Assembly (NCBI GenBank): GCA_003661865.1
Contig: QMWY01000083.1
Location: 1-5,947, forward strand
Origin: Thermoprotei archaeon
GTDB taxonomy: Archaea; Thermoproteota; Thermoprotei_A; Sulfolobales; Ignisphaeraceae
Direction: 5' to 3'
Length of the DNA stretch: 5,947 nt
The position numbers and the translations under genes were made by a program. This document shows, in pieces, positions 1-5,616 of this stretch (position 1 is its first letter; every line of letters begins with the position of its first letter). A model generated the notes under the pieces. The model saw only the letters and a list, made by a program, of their open reading frames with translations, had not been told where the DNA came from and did not search any database.

Positions 1-645
1 ATGTCTAGGAGACGCTACTCTTGAGAGGACTACGACTAGGGTATCGCTTCGCAGAACCCCCTCCCCCCTACGCTTCTCAAGCTCCATTAGGAGCCTGCCG
101 GCCTCGCACGGATCCATGAAGAAGCCCTTCTCGGCATCCATCTCTAGGAGCAGCAGCGTATGCAGGTTTAGCGAGAGGTTCTCCTTGATAACGTCGTAGG
201 GGTACTCGTAGAAGACGCCGTTCTTAGGGGTTACAAGCGTGACGCTCCTACCGAACCTGTAGGACATGAGCCCGGTAGCTGTGATCGAGGCGCAGTGTAT
301 AGAGGGCGCCGGGATGACTACTACTTTGACTCCCCTCGACGCAGCCTCGGTGCAGATCGCGCTATGAGTTGTAGCTATCAGGGGGTCTCCCAGAACAGCT
401 ATGCATACATCGCTGTGCCTAGCCTCCTCAGCTATCCTAGCGATGGACTCCCCCTCAAGATCCTCTCTCTTAGCAAGGGAAACCCTCTTACCCATAGCCC
501 TCAGGACCTCGTACACTCTCTCTACGGCTTCGCGGGGCGCACTCGTGTAGGCGTCTATAAGCACCTTATCGCAGCGGGCTAGCGCAGCAAGGCTTCTGAG
601 CGGTAGCAGGTCTATGTACAGCCCGAGCCCTACTAGGATGAGCAA
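1..645 (-). CDS. dphB: Diphthine synthase DphB, C-terminus cut by window edge
   Basis: SAM-dependent methyltransferase that methylates the modified histidine of elongation factor 2 on the way to diphthamide; a cytosolic enzyme of the tetrapyrrole-methylase fold. The first 215 codons are visible; family members run about 250-270 residues, so some 40-50 residues lie beyond position 1. Seen: an N-terminal LILVGLGLY strand-loop (residues 2-10), the DAYTS segment (31-35), the hallmark GDPLIATTH (86-94), PAPSIHCASITATG (112-125) followed by YRFG, and LHTLLLLEMD (161-170), all typical of DphB. I chose the TTG at 643-645 because it puts the conserved glycine-rich strand at the N-terminus and has GGGTG (654-658) eight bases upstream; no ATG or GTG is suitably placed. 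The gene starts five bases after the stop of the HD gene, so the two are probably co-transcribed and translationally linked. Confidence 0.93.
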   Translation of the reverse strand, partial: MLILVGLGLYIDLLPLRSLAALARCDKVLIDAYTSAPREAVERVYEVLRAMGKRVSLAKREDLEGESIARIAEEARHSDVCIAVLGDPLIATTHSAICTEAASRGVKVVVIPAPSIHCASITATGLMSYRFGRSVTLVTPKNGVFYEYPYDVIKENLSLNLHTLLLLEMDAEKGFFMDPCEAGRLLMELEKRRGEGVLRSDTLVVVLSRVASPRH

Positions 646-650
646 CAGCT

Positions 651-1958
651 CTACACCCGGATCATGCTGAGGATCCTAGAGGCGGTGGGGTGCAGCGCTG
701 CTAGGACGTAGAGCCTCTTCACATGGAGCCTCCTCGGCATAAACCTTATCAGGGAGCGGGGGTGGTTATAGGCCGAGATGCTGCTCCCATCCTTGGTTAT
801 CACTCGGACAGCCTCCTCGATCGTTATTATGGGTATGTCGTCTACGAATACCGTAACCGCTATGGCTGGGGCCCTCATCCTGAGCCTAAGCGTGCGGGAT
901 ATCTCGTAGAGCCTCGCAACGTCCTCGTCATCCTCATCAAGCTCACTATCGCTAAACCTGGAGTGGTCTAGCAGTACCTTGTAGCCCCGCCGGAACAGGA
1001 AGGCCTTTATCAGTTCGCGGGTCTCCTCATCAACCCTATCCTCCTCGAGCGCCTCGACCATGAGGCCCAGCAGCCAGTTATCATGCCAGAAGTAGAGCCT
1101 GCCCTCCTCCACAATTCTCCTCACACCCTGGGCTGTTCTCAGCAGCGCAACTGTTGGCCTATCGCGGTAGAGCTCCATGAGCCTCTCGTAGATCATTCTG
1201 AGGAGGAGCTCATAGCCTACTATGGACTTGTGGTAGTAGACCGCCCTGTACATATGTAGACGTGCCAGGTAGAAGTTCTCTAGTGCATCAAGTCCCTTCT
1301 CAGCAACCGCTAGGCTACCCTCCCTATCCACCATTATGGTGGCTATCAGGCGGTGAACGTCTATCGACCCGTAGATCACGCCGGTGTGCAGAGCATCGCG
1401 CAGGAGGTAGTCCATCCTATCAACATCGAGGTCTCCCGAGAGGAGCTGGTTAAACAGCGGCTCCCTGTACCGCCCCTCCAGGATCGCGACGACGCTCCAC
1501 GGATCGAAACCGTTCCTCTCAAGGGCGTCGCGTATGTACGGGTCCCTCAGTACGATCAAGCGCGTAAGCTCCTCATGAGTCATCGGGGGGTCTAGGTTTG
1601 CGTAGTAAGGCTCGATCGCGTGGCTGAAAGGCGTGTGGCCAACATCGTGGAGCATCGCCGCTATTCTAAGGAGCTGGACGTCGTCCCGTGACGATATGAA
1701 CCCCTCCTGGTAGAGCTTCGTGGCTAGTATACCCATAACGTGCATTACACCTAGGCTGTGGCTAAACCTTGTATGGGTCGCACCAGGGTATACGTACCAA
1801 GCAGACGCCAGCTGCTTTATGTATCGCAGCCTCTGGAACGTGGGGGTATCAACAATCTCGACTTCAGGAGATGTGAGCTCTATGTACCCGTGGATCTCGT
1901 CGTACACCCTCTTAACGCTCCTGATACCCTCGGGAAGCCCATTCAAGCCCCGCCGCAC
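651..1958 (-). CDS. SAMHD1/YwfO-like HD-domain phosphohydrolase (probable dNTPase)
   Basis: 435-residue metal-dependent phosphohydrolase of the SAMHD1/YwfO group; characterised relatives remove triphosphate from dNTPs, but the substrate here is inferred. Seen: DEIHGYIEL (20-28), DTPTFQRLRYIKQL (37-50) and YPGATHTRFSHSLG (57-70), which parallel human SAMHD1 closely; the HD motif LHDVGHTPFSH (103-113), giving metal ligands H67, H104 and D105 with D180 in GDLDVDRMDYLLRD (175-188); and H108 and H113 as likely catalytic histidines. The C-terminal 200 residues are less recognisable, with an acidic stretch at 337-346 (SDSELDEDDE). No SAM domain is present. The GTG start has GAGGAG (1967-1972) eight bases upstream. 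The gene lies 53 bases after the YwgA-like gene and just before dphB, with no convincing promoter of its own, so it is probably the middle gene of an operon. Confidence 0.92.
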   Translation of the reverse strand: MRRGLNGLPEGIRSVKRVYDEIHGYIELTSPEVEIVDTPTFQRLRYIKQLASAWYVYPGATHTRFSHSLGVMHVMGILATKLYQEGFISSRDDVQLLRIAAMLHDVGHTPFSHAIEPYYANLDPPMTHEELTRLIVLRDPYIRDALERNGFDPWSVVAILEGRYREPLFNQLLSGDLDVDRMDYLLRDALHTGVIYGSIDVHRLIATIMVDREGSLAVAEKGLDALENFYLARLHMYRAVYYHKSIVGYELLLRMIYERLMELYRDRPTVALLRTAQGVRRIVEEGRLYFWHDNWLLGLMVEALEEDRVDEETRELIKAFLFRRGYKVLLDHSRFSDSELDEDDEDVARLYEISRTLRLRMRAPAIAVTVFVDDIPIITIEEAVRVITKDGSSISAYNHPRSLIRFMPRRLHVKRLYVLAALHPTASRILSMIRV

Positions 1959-2011
1959 CTACTCAGCTCCTCAGCTGCACAGCTAGAAGGTGGGGATCGA
2001 GGAGAATAACC

Positions 2012-2491
2012 CTAATGCTCCCCGCCCGTACCTAGGCAGCATACGCTCCGAACTACCTCCCACACCCTACCAACAACTTCCTTCTTCAGAAAACCCTTCC
2101 TGCGGAGAAGCTCGGCAACAGGATCCTGCACAGGTGGGTATATGTCTCTGCACAGCATGGCTAAGCTCGCAGCTATCTCCAAGACCTCGGCCTCGTCATC
2201 ACCAATCCTCCTGAGCCTATCTATAAACATCCTCATTTCACCAACTCTACCCCACTCGAGCTCCCCGCCCCCACTATCCATGCTCTTCACAATACGCCCG
2301 AACTCCCTTCCAAGACCCCTGCTGTACGGACCTCGCGAATACCACTTGAACTTGTAGCCTAGGTCTAGCCCGAAGCATGCCTGTGCCAGATAGACAACCT
2401 TTTGAACTACGAGCCTATTCCTAAGGTCGTCTCCCTCTATCTTAATACCCAGCGCCTTCAGCAGAGCCGCAACATCGCTGTACCTAGCCAT
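2012..2491 (-). CDS. YwgA-like / Panacea-like small protein of unknown function
   Basis: A protein of 159 residues, or 165 if the upstream ATG at 2509 is used. Residues 25-65 (shorter numbering) read RNRLVVQKVVYLAQ, then GLDLGYKFKWYSRGPYSRGL. This is the LQK-x-x-Y core followed by the F-x-x-Y-x-x-GPYS signature that I associate with the YwgA family, and it also resembles the Panacea/SocA-like (DUF4065) fold of some antitoxins. The rest is helical and charged, with two adjacent cysteines near the C-terminus; no membrane segment or catalytic motif is evident. The ATG at 2491 is preferred because GGGAG lies seven bases upstream; the ATG at 2509 falls almost exactly where the TATA box predicts transcription to begin and could be a leaderless start. 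It is first in line with the HD gene. Function is unknown; regulatory or partner-protein roles are inference. Confidence 0.72.
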   Translation of the reverse strand: MARYSDVAALLKALGIKIEGDDLRNRLVVQKVVYLAQACFGLDLGYKFKWYSRGPYSRGLGREFGRIVKSMDSGGGELEWGRVGEMRMFIDRLRRIGDDEAEVLEIAASLAMLCRDIYPPVQDPVAELLRRKGFLKKEVVGRVWEVVRSVCCLGTGGEH

Positions 2492-2530
2492 CTCACCGCT
2501 CCCACACATATACTGCTACCAAGTAATACC

Positions 2531-2537
2531 ATATAAA
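2531..2537 (-). promoter_or_regulatory. TATA box of the YwgA-like/HD gene group
   Basis: On the minus strand this reads TTTATAT. Its centre is about 25 bases before the ATG at 2509, so the predicted transcription start falls on or beside that codon, giving either a leaderless message or a 17-base leader carrying GGGAG before the ATG at 2491. It is the only clear promoter between the tRNA gene and dphB. This is inferred from spacing and composition only. Confidence 0.6.
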
Positions 2538-2553
2538 GAAGGGGGGTATCGCA

Positions 2554-2570
2554 AGTGCTAGTATTGCACT
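2554..2570. repeat. Short inverted repeat upstream of the YwgA-like promoter
   Basis: AGTGC (2554-2558) and its complement GCACT (2566-2570) are separated by seven bases and lie about 17 bases upstream of the TATA box on the minus strand. The place would suit an operator for a small dimeric regulator. The repeat is only five base pairs per arm, so chance is a real alternative. Confidence 0.25.
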
Positions 2571-2668
2571 CCCTCAGTTTCGCCTTGCCAAATTCTGGCA
2601 CTGAAGCGTAGGGACCTGCAGCTGGTGCTGATGTGTTGTGTGAGAAGTGTGGGGGGATACCGATTATT

Positions 2669-2745
<77 letters not shown>

Positions 2746-2779
2746 ACCCCTTGCCTAGCTCCAGAATTCCTAGAGAACC

Positions 2780-2787
2780 TATTTAAG
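2780..2787. promoter_or_regulatory. AT-rich box shared by tRNA-Ala and rpiA (divergent)
   Basis: TATTTAAG on plus, CTTAAATA on minus. A start 26 bases to the right falls near 2810, about ten bases before the rpiA ATG; a start 26 bases to the left falls near 2757, about twelve bases before the mature tRNA 5' end. No second TATA candidate is visible between the genes, so one element probably serves both directions. Inferred from geometry. Confidence 0.55.
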
Positions 2788-2807
2788 CATTGGTTGTCGT
2801 TATGATT

Positions 2808-2813
2808 GAGGGG
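2808..2813 (+). promoter_or_regulatory. Ribosome-binding site deciding the rpiA start
   Basis: GAGGGG lies six bases before the ATG at 2820. In-frame TTG 2790 and ATG 2802 would lie upstream of the start site predicted from the TATA box, so this site argues for ATG 2820. Confidence 0.6.
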
Positions 2814-2819
2814 CTCCGC

Positions 2820-3530
2820 ATGCCCGATGCTAAGATGGCTGCTGCTATGGGCGCCTACAGGATCTTCGTTGAGTTATGCCGCGATGGCTGTATCGTGGGT
2901 ATTGGAAGCGGCTCTACGGTCAAGAGGTTTATAGAGGTGCTGGACGTTGGTGAGCCTGCTGTTGCTCGCTCGCTCTACTACGCAACAAGCGTGGACACAG
3001 CTATACACCTATCCTCCCGGGGGCTGCGCGTGCTAGACGTATCTATGCTTATGAATGAGAAGCTCCTCCCCGATGTGTATGTGGATGGCGCCGACGAGGT
3101 TTCGAGAGAGCTCAACCTTATCAAGGGCGGTGGAGGCGCGCTGCTGAGGGAGAAGGTGCTTGCTTATCTCTCGCGCCGGCGCATCTACATAGTCGATGCG
3201 AGCAAGCTCGTAGATGTGCTGGGGACGAGGTTTCCCGTACCCTTAGAGGTCGTCCCCTACACGCTACCCCTAGTGACGCGCTCCCTAGAGAGCATGGGGT
3301 ACATGTACAGGGTTCGAAGCGGGTCGGGCAAGCTGGGACCAGTGGTCACCGATAACGGGAACTACGTAGTCGACGTCTACACAGGACCCATAAGGTCTCC
3401 AGAAACCCTGGAGTCGAAATTCATGAGCATCCCGGGTGTCGCCGCCACAGGTATATTCCTTAGAACCCTCGTAGATACCGTGATAGTAGGCTTTGAGGAC
3501 GGGAGTTACAAAGAGGTTGTACGCACCTAG
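2820..3530 (+). CDS. rpiA: Ribose-5-phosphate isomerase A
   Basis: Interconverts ribose 5-phosphate and ribulose 5-phosphate, supplying ribose for nucleotides in archaea that lack the classical oxidative pentose phosphate route. The protein is 236 residues, normal for the family. Seen (numbered from ATG 2820): phosphate-binding GIGSGST (27-33), ATSVDTA (55-61), the DGADEV active-site loop (89-94, with the two catalytic-site aspartates D89 and D92), and KGGGGALLREK (102-112), holding the lysine and the general-base glutamate E111 that match E. coli K94 and E103. The C-terminal part has LEVVPYTLP (142-150) and the VTDNGNYVVDV stretch (176-186), as expected. ATG 2820 was chosen over in-frame TTG 2790 and ATG 2802 because GAGGGG precedes it and the predicted transcription start is near 2810. 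It converges on the GGGP synthase gene, with two bases between stop codons and no room for separate terminators. Confidence 0.95.
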   Translation: MPDAKMAAAMGAYRIFVELCRDGCIVGIGSGSTVKRFIEVLDVGEPAVARSLYYATSVDTAIHLSSRGLRVLDVSMLMNEKLLPDVYVDGADEVSRELNLIKGGGGALLREKVLAYLSRRRIYIVDASKLVDVLGTRFPVPLEVVPYTLPLVTRSLESMGYMYRVRSGSGKLGPVVTDNGNYVVDVYTGPIRSPETLESKFMSIPGVAATGIFLRTLVDTVIVGFEDGSYKEVVRT

Positions 3531-3532
3531 AT

Positions 3533-4288
3533 CTAGCGCCCGCCCTTCTTCACAGCCCTTATAATTCTCTTAGCCTGCTCAATACTGTCCTCGATTATGT
3601 TCCCGGTGACGATCACATCGGCTCCCGCCCTCACAATTCCCTGAGCCACCTCTGGACTGCGTATACCCCCACCAACGATCACTATGGAGCTGTCTATACT
3701 CTGCCTCACATAGGACACCATATCCGTGGGTACAGGCTTGGGTGCTCCCGAGCCTGCTTCCAGGTATATGAACCTCATACCCATCATTTCCGCAGCCATG
3801 GCGTACGCCGCCGCTATCTCGGGCTTGTCATACGGTATGGGGCGTGCCCGACCCATGAACCCTGCCGCCCCACCGTACCCCACTATTATGTATGCTGTTG
3901 GGAGCACCTCCAGACCGTACCTCTTGATTATCGGCGCGGCCGATACCTGCGCCCCCGTCACATAGTAGATATCGTCTGAGTTGAGCAGCGACATGAACAG
4001 TATCGCGTCTGCCTTTCTAGAGATCCCGTTGATGTTTCCGGGGAAGAGTATTATTGGCAGCGATGCCGTTCTCAGCGCCTCGATAACCTCATCAATATCG
4101 CTCTCGGAAACCGCTAGGCTTCCACCGACAAGGAATGCATCGGTCCCGGCCTCGACCAGCTGCTCAGCTATACGTGGAAGCTCCTTAACATCAGTCTTTG
4201 CGGGGTCCACGAGTGAGAAGTGGAGGGTTTCCCCAGACCCCACCTTGTCCTCTATGTACTTAGCTACCCTCCCCCTCCACAGCCTCAA
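3533..4288 (-). CDS. Geranylgeranylglyceryl phosphate synthase
   Basis: Makes the first ether bond of archaeal membrane lipids by joining geranylgeranyl diphosphate to sn-glycerol-1-phosphate; a Mg-dependent TIM-barrel prenyltransferase. The protein is 251 residues from the chosen start. Seen: HFSLVDPAK (23-31, aspartate for metal/diphosphate), FLVGGSLAVS (52-61), ILFPGNING (80-88), ADAILFMSLLNSDD (93-106), YLEAGSGAP (175-183), VGGGIRS (205-211) and VTGN (227-230), all typical of the crenarchaeal enzyme. I chose TTG 4288 because GAGGAGG (4298-4304) lies nine bases upstream and the start agrees with crenarchaeal homologues having a short basic leader before the KYIEDK helix. The frame stays open to 4360, so a longer arginine-rich N-terminus cannot be excluded. 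The gene overlaps the end of elf1 by 29 bases in another frame and is probably translated from the elf1 message. Confidence 0.94.
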   Translation of the reverse strand: MRLWRGRVAKYIEDKVGSGETLHFSLVDPAKTDVKELPRIAEQLVEAGTDAFLVGGSLAVSESDIDEVIEALRTASLPIILFPGNINGISRKADAILFMSLLNSDDIYYVTGAQVSAAPIIKRYGLEVLPTAYIIVGYGGAAGFMGRARPIPYDKPEIAAAYAMAAEMMGMRFIYLEAGSGAPKPVPTDMVSYVRQSIDSSIVIVGGGIRSPEVAQGIVRAGADVIVTGNIIEDSIEQAKRIIRAVKKGGR

Positions 4289-4604
4289 CAGCCCCAGCCT
4301 CCTCAGCCGCCTTGGGAGCCTCCTCTTCCTCCTTAGATGCACAGAATGTGTCGAGCTCACCCTTAGCGTATGCGTCGAGGAACTTTGCGTAGACGTCTAC
4401 GGGCTGGTAGATCTCGGGTACGTTCTTGACAATGCATCGGAGCCCACAGTCTGGGTTCGTACACACTATCTGGGCAATCCCCTTCTCCCTATCTATCGAG
4501 ATCGACAGCGTTACCTGCCCACACGCTGGGCACTGAAACATCGTTGGTAACCTCTTCACAACCCTGATGGGCTTCTTATATCTCTTCCTCTTCCTCCTAC
4601 CCAC
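4260..4604 (-). CDS. Elf1/ELOF1-type transcription elongation factor
   Basis: Small zinc-ribbon protein that, in eukaryotes, binds elongating RNA polymerase and helps it through nucleosomes and damage; the archaeal role is inferred. The protein is 114 residues. Seen: a basic N-terminus MGRRKRKRYKK (1-11), as in eukaryotic ELOF1; the zinc-ribbon knuckle FQCPACG (C25, C28); the second knuckle C48-x4-C53 (CTNPDC, where two residues between cysteines is usual) with an extra C57; and the YQPVDVYAKFLDAY segment (66-79), which matches the EPVDVY block of ELOF1. The last 25 residues (91 onward) form a glutamate/alanine-rich tail. The GTG start has the purine-rich GAGGGTGGAG (4610-4619) five bases upstream. 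It has its own TATA box and leads the GGGP synthase gene, which starts inside its acidic-tail coding region. Confidence 0.9.
   Translation of the reverse strand: MGRRKRKRYKKPIRVVKRLPTMFQCPACGQVTLSISIDREKGIAQIVCTNPDCGLRCIVKNVPEIYQPVDVYAKFLDAYAKGELDTFCASKEEEEAPKAAEEAGAVEAVEGEGS
4298..4304 (-). promoter_or_regulatory. Ribosome-binding site deciding the GGGP synthase start
   Basis: GAGGAGG on the minus strand lies nine bases before TTG 4288, inside the elf1 coding region. It also encodes part of the Elf1 glutamate-rich tail, so the site may be partly a by-product of GAG codons. Confidence 0.5.
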
Positions 4605-4646
4605 AGCTACTCCACCCTCAGCTGACTAGCTCTTACACCTCCTCAC

Positions 4647-4654
4647 TTTTTATA
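4647..4654 (-). promoter_or_regulatory. TATA box of elf1
   Basis: Reads TATAAAAA on the minus strand, the best TATA match in the window. A start about 26 bases on falls near 4624, giving a 20-base leader that contains the GAGGGTGGAG ribosome-binding site of the GTG start. It separates the elf1/GGGP synthase unit from the SWIM gene. Confidence 0.7.
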
Positions 4655-4686
4655 CTGTATCTAGCCCCCAGAACACGCCGCGTCGG

Positions 4687-5028
4687 CTACAGGAGCTTAC
4701 GCAGGGTTGGGCTGGCTCCCGATACGATAACCTCTAGGAGTATCTCCCTAGCTGTACTGGGATCAGTTCTTATATCACGATAGGCACCCGCCTCAATCGC
4801 TCTCTTCAGCGATGCTAGGTGGTAGCACATGGTTTTGCTACGCCTAGAAGCAACATTTATCAGGTAATCGTGACATGTGCAGAAGCTGTAGGGCAGCATG
4901 AAGTAGTCGCGCTCGACTCCGTGGAAGAACCAGAGCGTGACGTCTCTACCCCGAGGCCCCTTGAACACTACTCTTATCACGCGGCGGGATATCAGCGCCT
5001 CCCTGATCCTGTCCTCAGAGCGGCTCAC
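4687..5028 (-). CDS. Small SWIM-type zinc-finger protein
   Basis: 113 residues. Seen: FCTCHDYLINV (49-59) and CYHLASL (68-74), which give the C50-x-C52 ... C68-x-H70 ligand set of the SWIM zinc finger, with a beta-rich lead-in VFKGPRGRDVTLWFF (21-35). SWIM domains bind nucleic acid or partner proteins; a family that includes archaeal members and eukaryotic Shu2/SWS1 recombination helpers has the same small size and motif, but membership here is inference. The alanine after the last ligand comes one residue earlier (C-x-H-x-A) than the C-x-H-x-x-A pattern I expect. The GTG start overlaps the MazG stop as GTGA, so translation is probably coupled. No ribosome-binding site stands out in the CCTCCCCC just upstream, which strengthens the coupling argument. 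An 82-base gap with its own promoter separates it from elf1. Confidence 0.82.
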   Translation of the reverse strand: MSRSEDRIREALISRRVIRVVFKGPRGRDVTLWFFHGVERDYFMLPYSFCTCHDYLINVASRRSKTMCYHLASLKRAIEAGAYRDIRTDPSTAREILLEVIVSGASPTLRKLL

Positions 5029-5285
5029 GGGGGAGGCCCCCTCTCCACGTATTTCTTCTTAAAAGCCTTCTCCACATCTATGCCCAGTAGGTTAGCGACC
5101 GATAGAAGCCATGCGAAGACGTCGGCCACCTCCTCCTCCATATTATCCCTATCACCCTCGAGAAGTGCGTTGGCCAGCTCCCCCACCTCCTCGACAAGCC
5201 ATGTGAACGTTGCGTAGAGACCGCGGCGGGAATCACGTTCATAGTACGCCCTTCTTATCAGCTGCTGCGCCTCGGATATCTCCAC
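5025..5285 (-). CDS. MazG-like nucleotide pyrophosphohydrolase
   Basis: An 86-residue, single-domain all-helical enzyme of the MazG/dUTPase-like superfamily, expected to cut (d)NTPs to the monophosphate and pyrophosphate and so clean the nucleotide pool; the actual substrate is unknown. Seen: WLVEEVGELANAL (30-42), giving the EExxE metal motif (E32, E33, E36), and EEEVADVFAWLL (50-61), giving the ExxD motif (E52, D55); both halves of the Mg site are complete. The frame is open to 5384, but I chose GTG 5285: the upstream residues are cysteine/arginine-rich and unlike the family, they would overlap the promoter and the sec61-beta start, and GGGTG (5292-5296) lies six bases before GTG 5285. GTG 5294 is a close alternative. 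It overlaps the SWIM gene by four bases and diverges from sec61-beta. Confidence 0.88.
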   Translation of the reverse strand: MEISEAQQLIRRAYYERDSRRGLYATFTWLVEEVGELANALLEGDRDNMEEEVADVFAWLLSVANLLGIDVEKAFKKKYVERGPPP

Positions 5286-5322
5286 AGCCCGCACCCGTAG
5301 ACAGCTACTGCGCCAGCAACTG

Positions 5323-5330
5323 TTTTTATC
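5323..5330. promoter_or_regulatory. AT-rich box shared by MazG and Sec61-beta genes (divergent)
   Basis: TTTTTATC on plus, GATAAAAA on minus. Stepping 26 bases to either side gives predicted starts near 5300 (15 bases before the MazG GTG) and near 5352 (13 bases before the Sec61-beta ATG). It is the only AT-rich element placed correctly for either gene. The plus-strand reading is the weaker TATA match. Confidence 0.55.
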
Positions 5331-5364
5331 ACTCCTAACCCTAGATAAGCTGCGGGCGTAGCAC

Positions 5365-5559
5365 ATGTCCAGCCGTAGGCGCAAGAAGAGGAGTTCGAGG
5401 AAGAGGAGAACTGCTGGCTTAGCAAGCTACGCAGGACTTATAGCGTTCTACGAAGATGTCGAGGGGGGTGTAAAGCTAAGCCCCTACATGATAATAGGCA
5501 TGGCAGTTGCCACAATAGTTGCCGTGATTGTTCTACAGGTCCTGGCACCACCCATCTAA
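5365..5559 (+). CDS. Protein translocase subunit Sec61-beta (archaeal SecG)
   Basis: Small tail-anchored subunit of the SecYEG/Sec61 channel that exports proteins across the cytoplasmic membrane; its detailed role is supportive. 64 residues, normal for the archaeal subunit. Seen: a strongly basic cytosolic N-terminus SSRRRKKRSSRKRR (2-15), an AGLIAFYED stretch (23-31) matching the conserved AGL-x-x-F/Y-x-E segment, KLSPYMIIG (37-45), and one hydrophobic membrane span of about 20 residues (41-60), ending in PP just before the C-terminus. This layout of basic head, AGL motif, P before the span and a single C-terminal anchor is characteristic. ATG 5365 has only a weak GGGCG upstream (5353-5357), in a leader predicted to be about 13 bases. 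It stands alone, divergent from MazG and followed by the RNase P RNA. Confidence 0.92.
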   Translation: MSSRRRKKRSSRKRRTAGLASYAGLIAFYEDVEGGVKLSPYMIIGMAVATIVAVIVLQVLAPPI

Positions 5560-5616
5560 AAGCTTATCGCAATACCCCGGCCCGGGACCTTCCCACATAA
5601 CGCTTAGTGAGTAAGG

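Noticed and set aside
295..582. Plus-strand 95-codon open frame
   Set aside because: Antisense to dphB, whose minus-strand frame shows the full diphthine synthase motif set.
1965..1994. AGCTG/CAGCT inverted repeat and GCTGAG direct repeat before the HD gene
   Set aside because: Very short and partly made by the ribosome-binding site; no reason to assign a function.
1959..2011. Separate promoter for the HD gene
   Set aside because: Only a weak TTATTC is present on the minus strand in the 53-base gap; co-transcription with the YwgA-like gene is simpler.
2560..2668. C/D box small RNA
   Set aside because: GCTGATGT and CTGA-like strings occur on the plus strand, but no properly ordered C, D', C' and D set is present on either strand.
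3981..4550. Plus-strand open frame of 189 codons
   Set aside because: It lies antisense to GGGP synthase and elf1, both strongly supported by motifs; the translation is serine/leucine-rich and matches no family.
5286..5384. N-terminal extension of MazG to 119 residues
   Set aside because: The added residues are unlike MazG, cross the promoter region and overlap the sec61-beta start; a good ribosome-binding site precedes GTG 5285.
5575..5587. Terminator after sec61-beta
   Set aside because: CCCGGCCCGGG is a palindrome with a one-base centre, which cannot fold as a hairpin, and no T-run follows.
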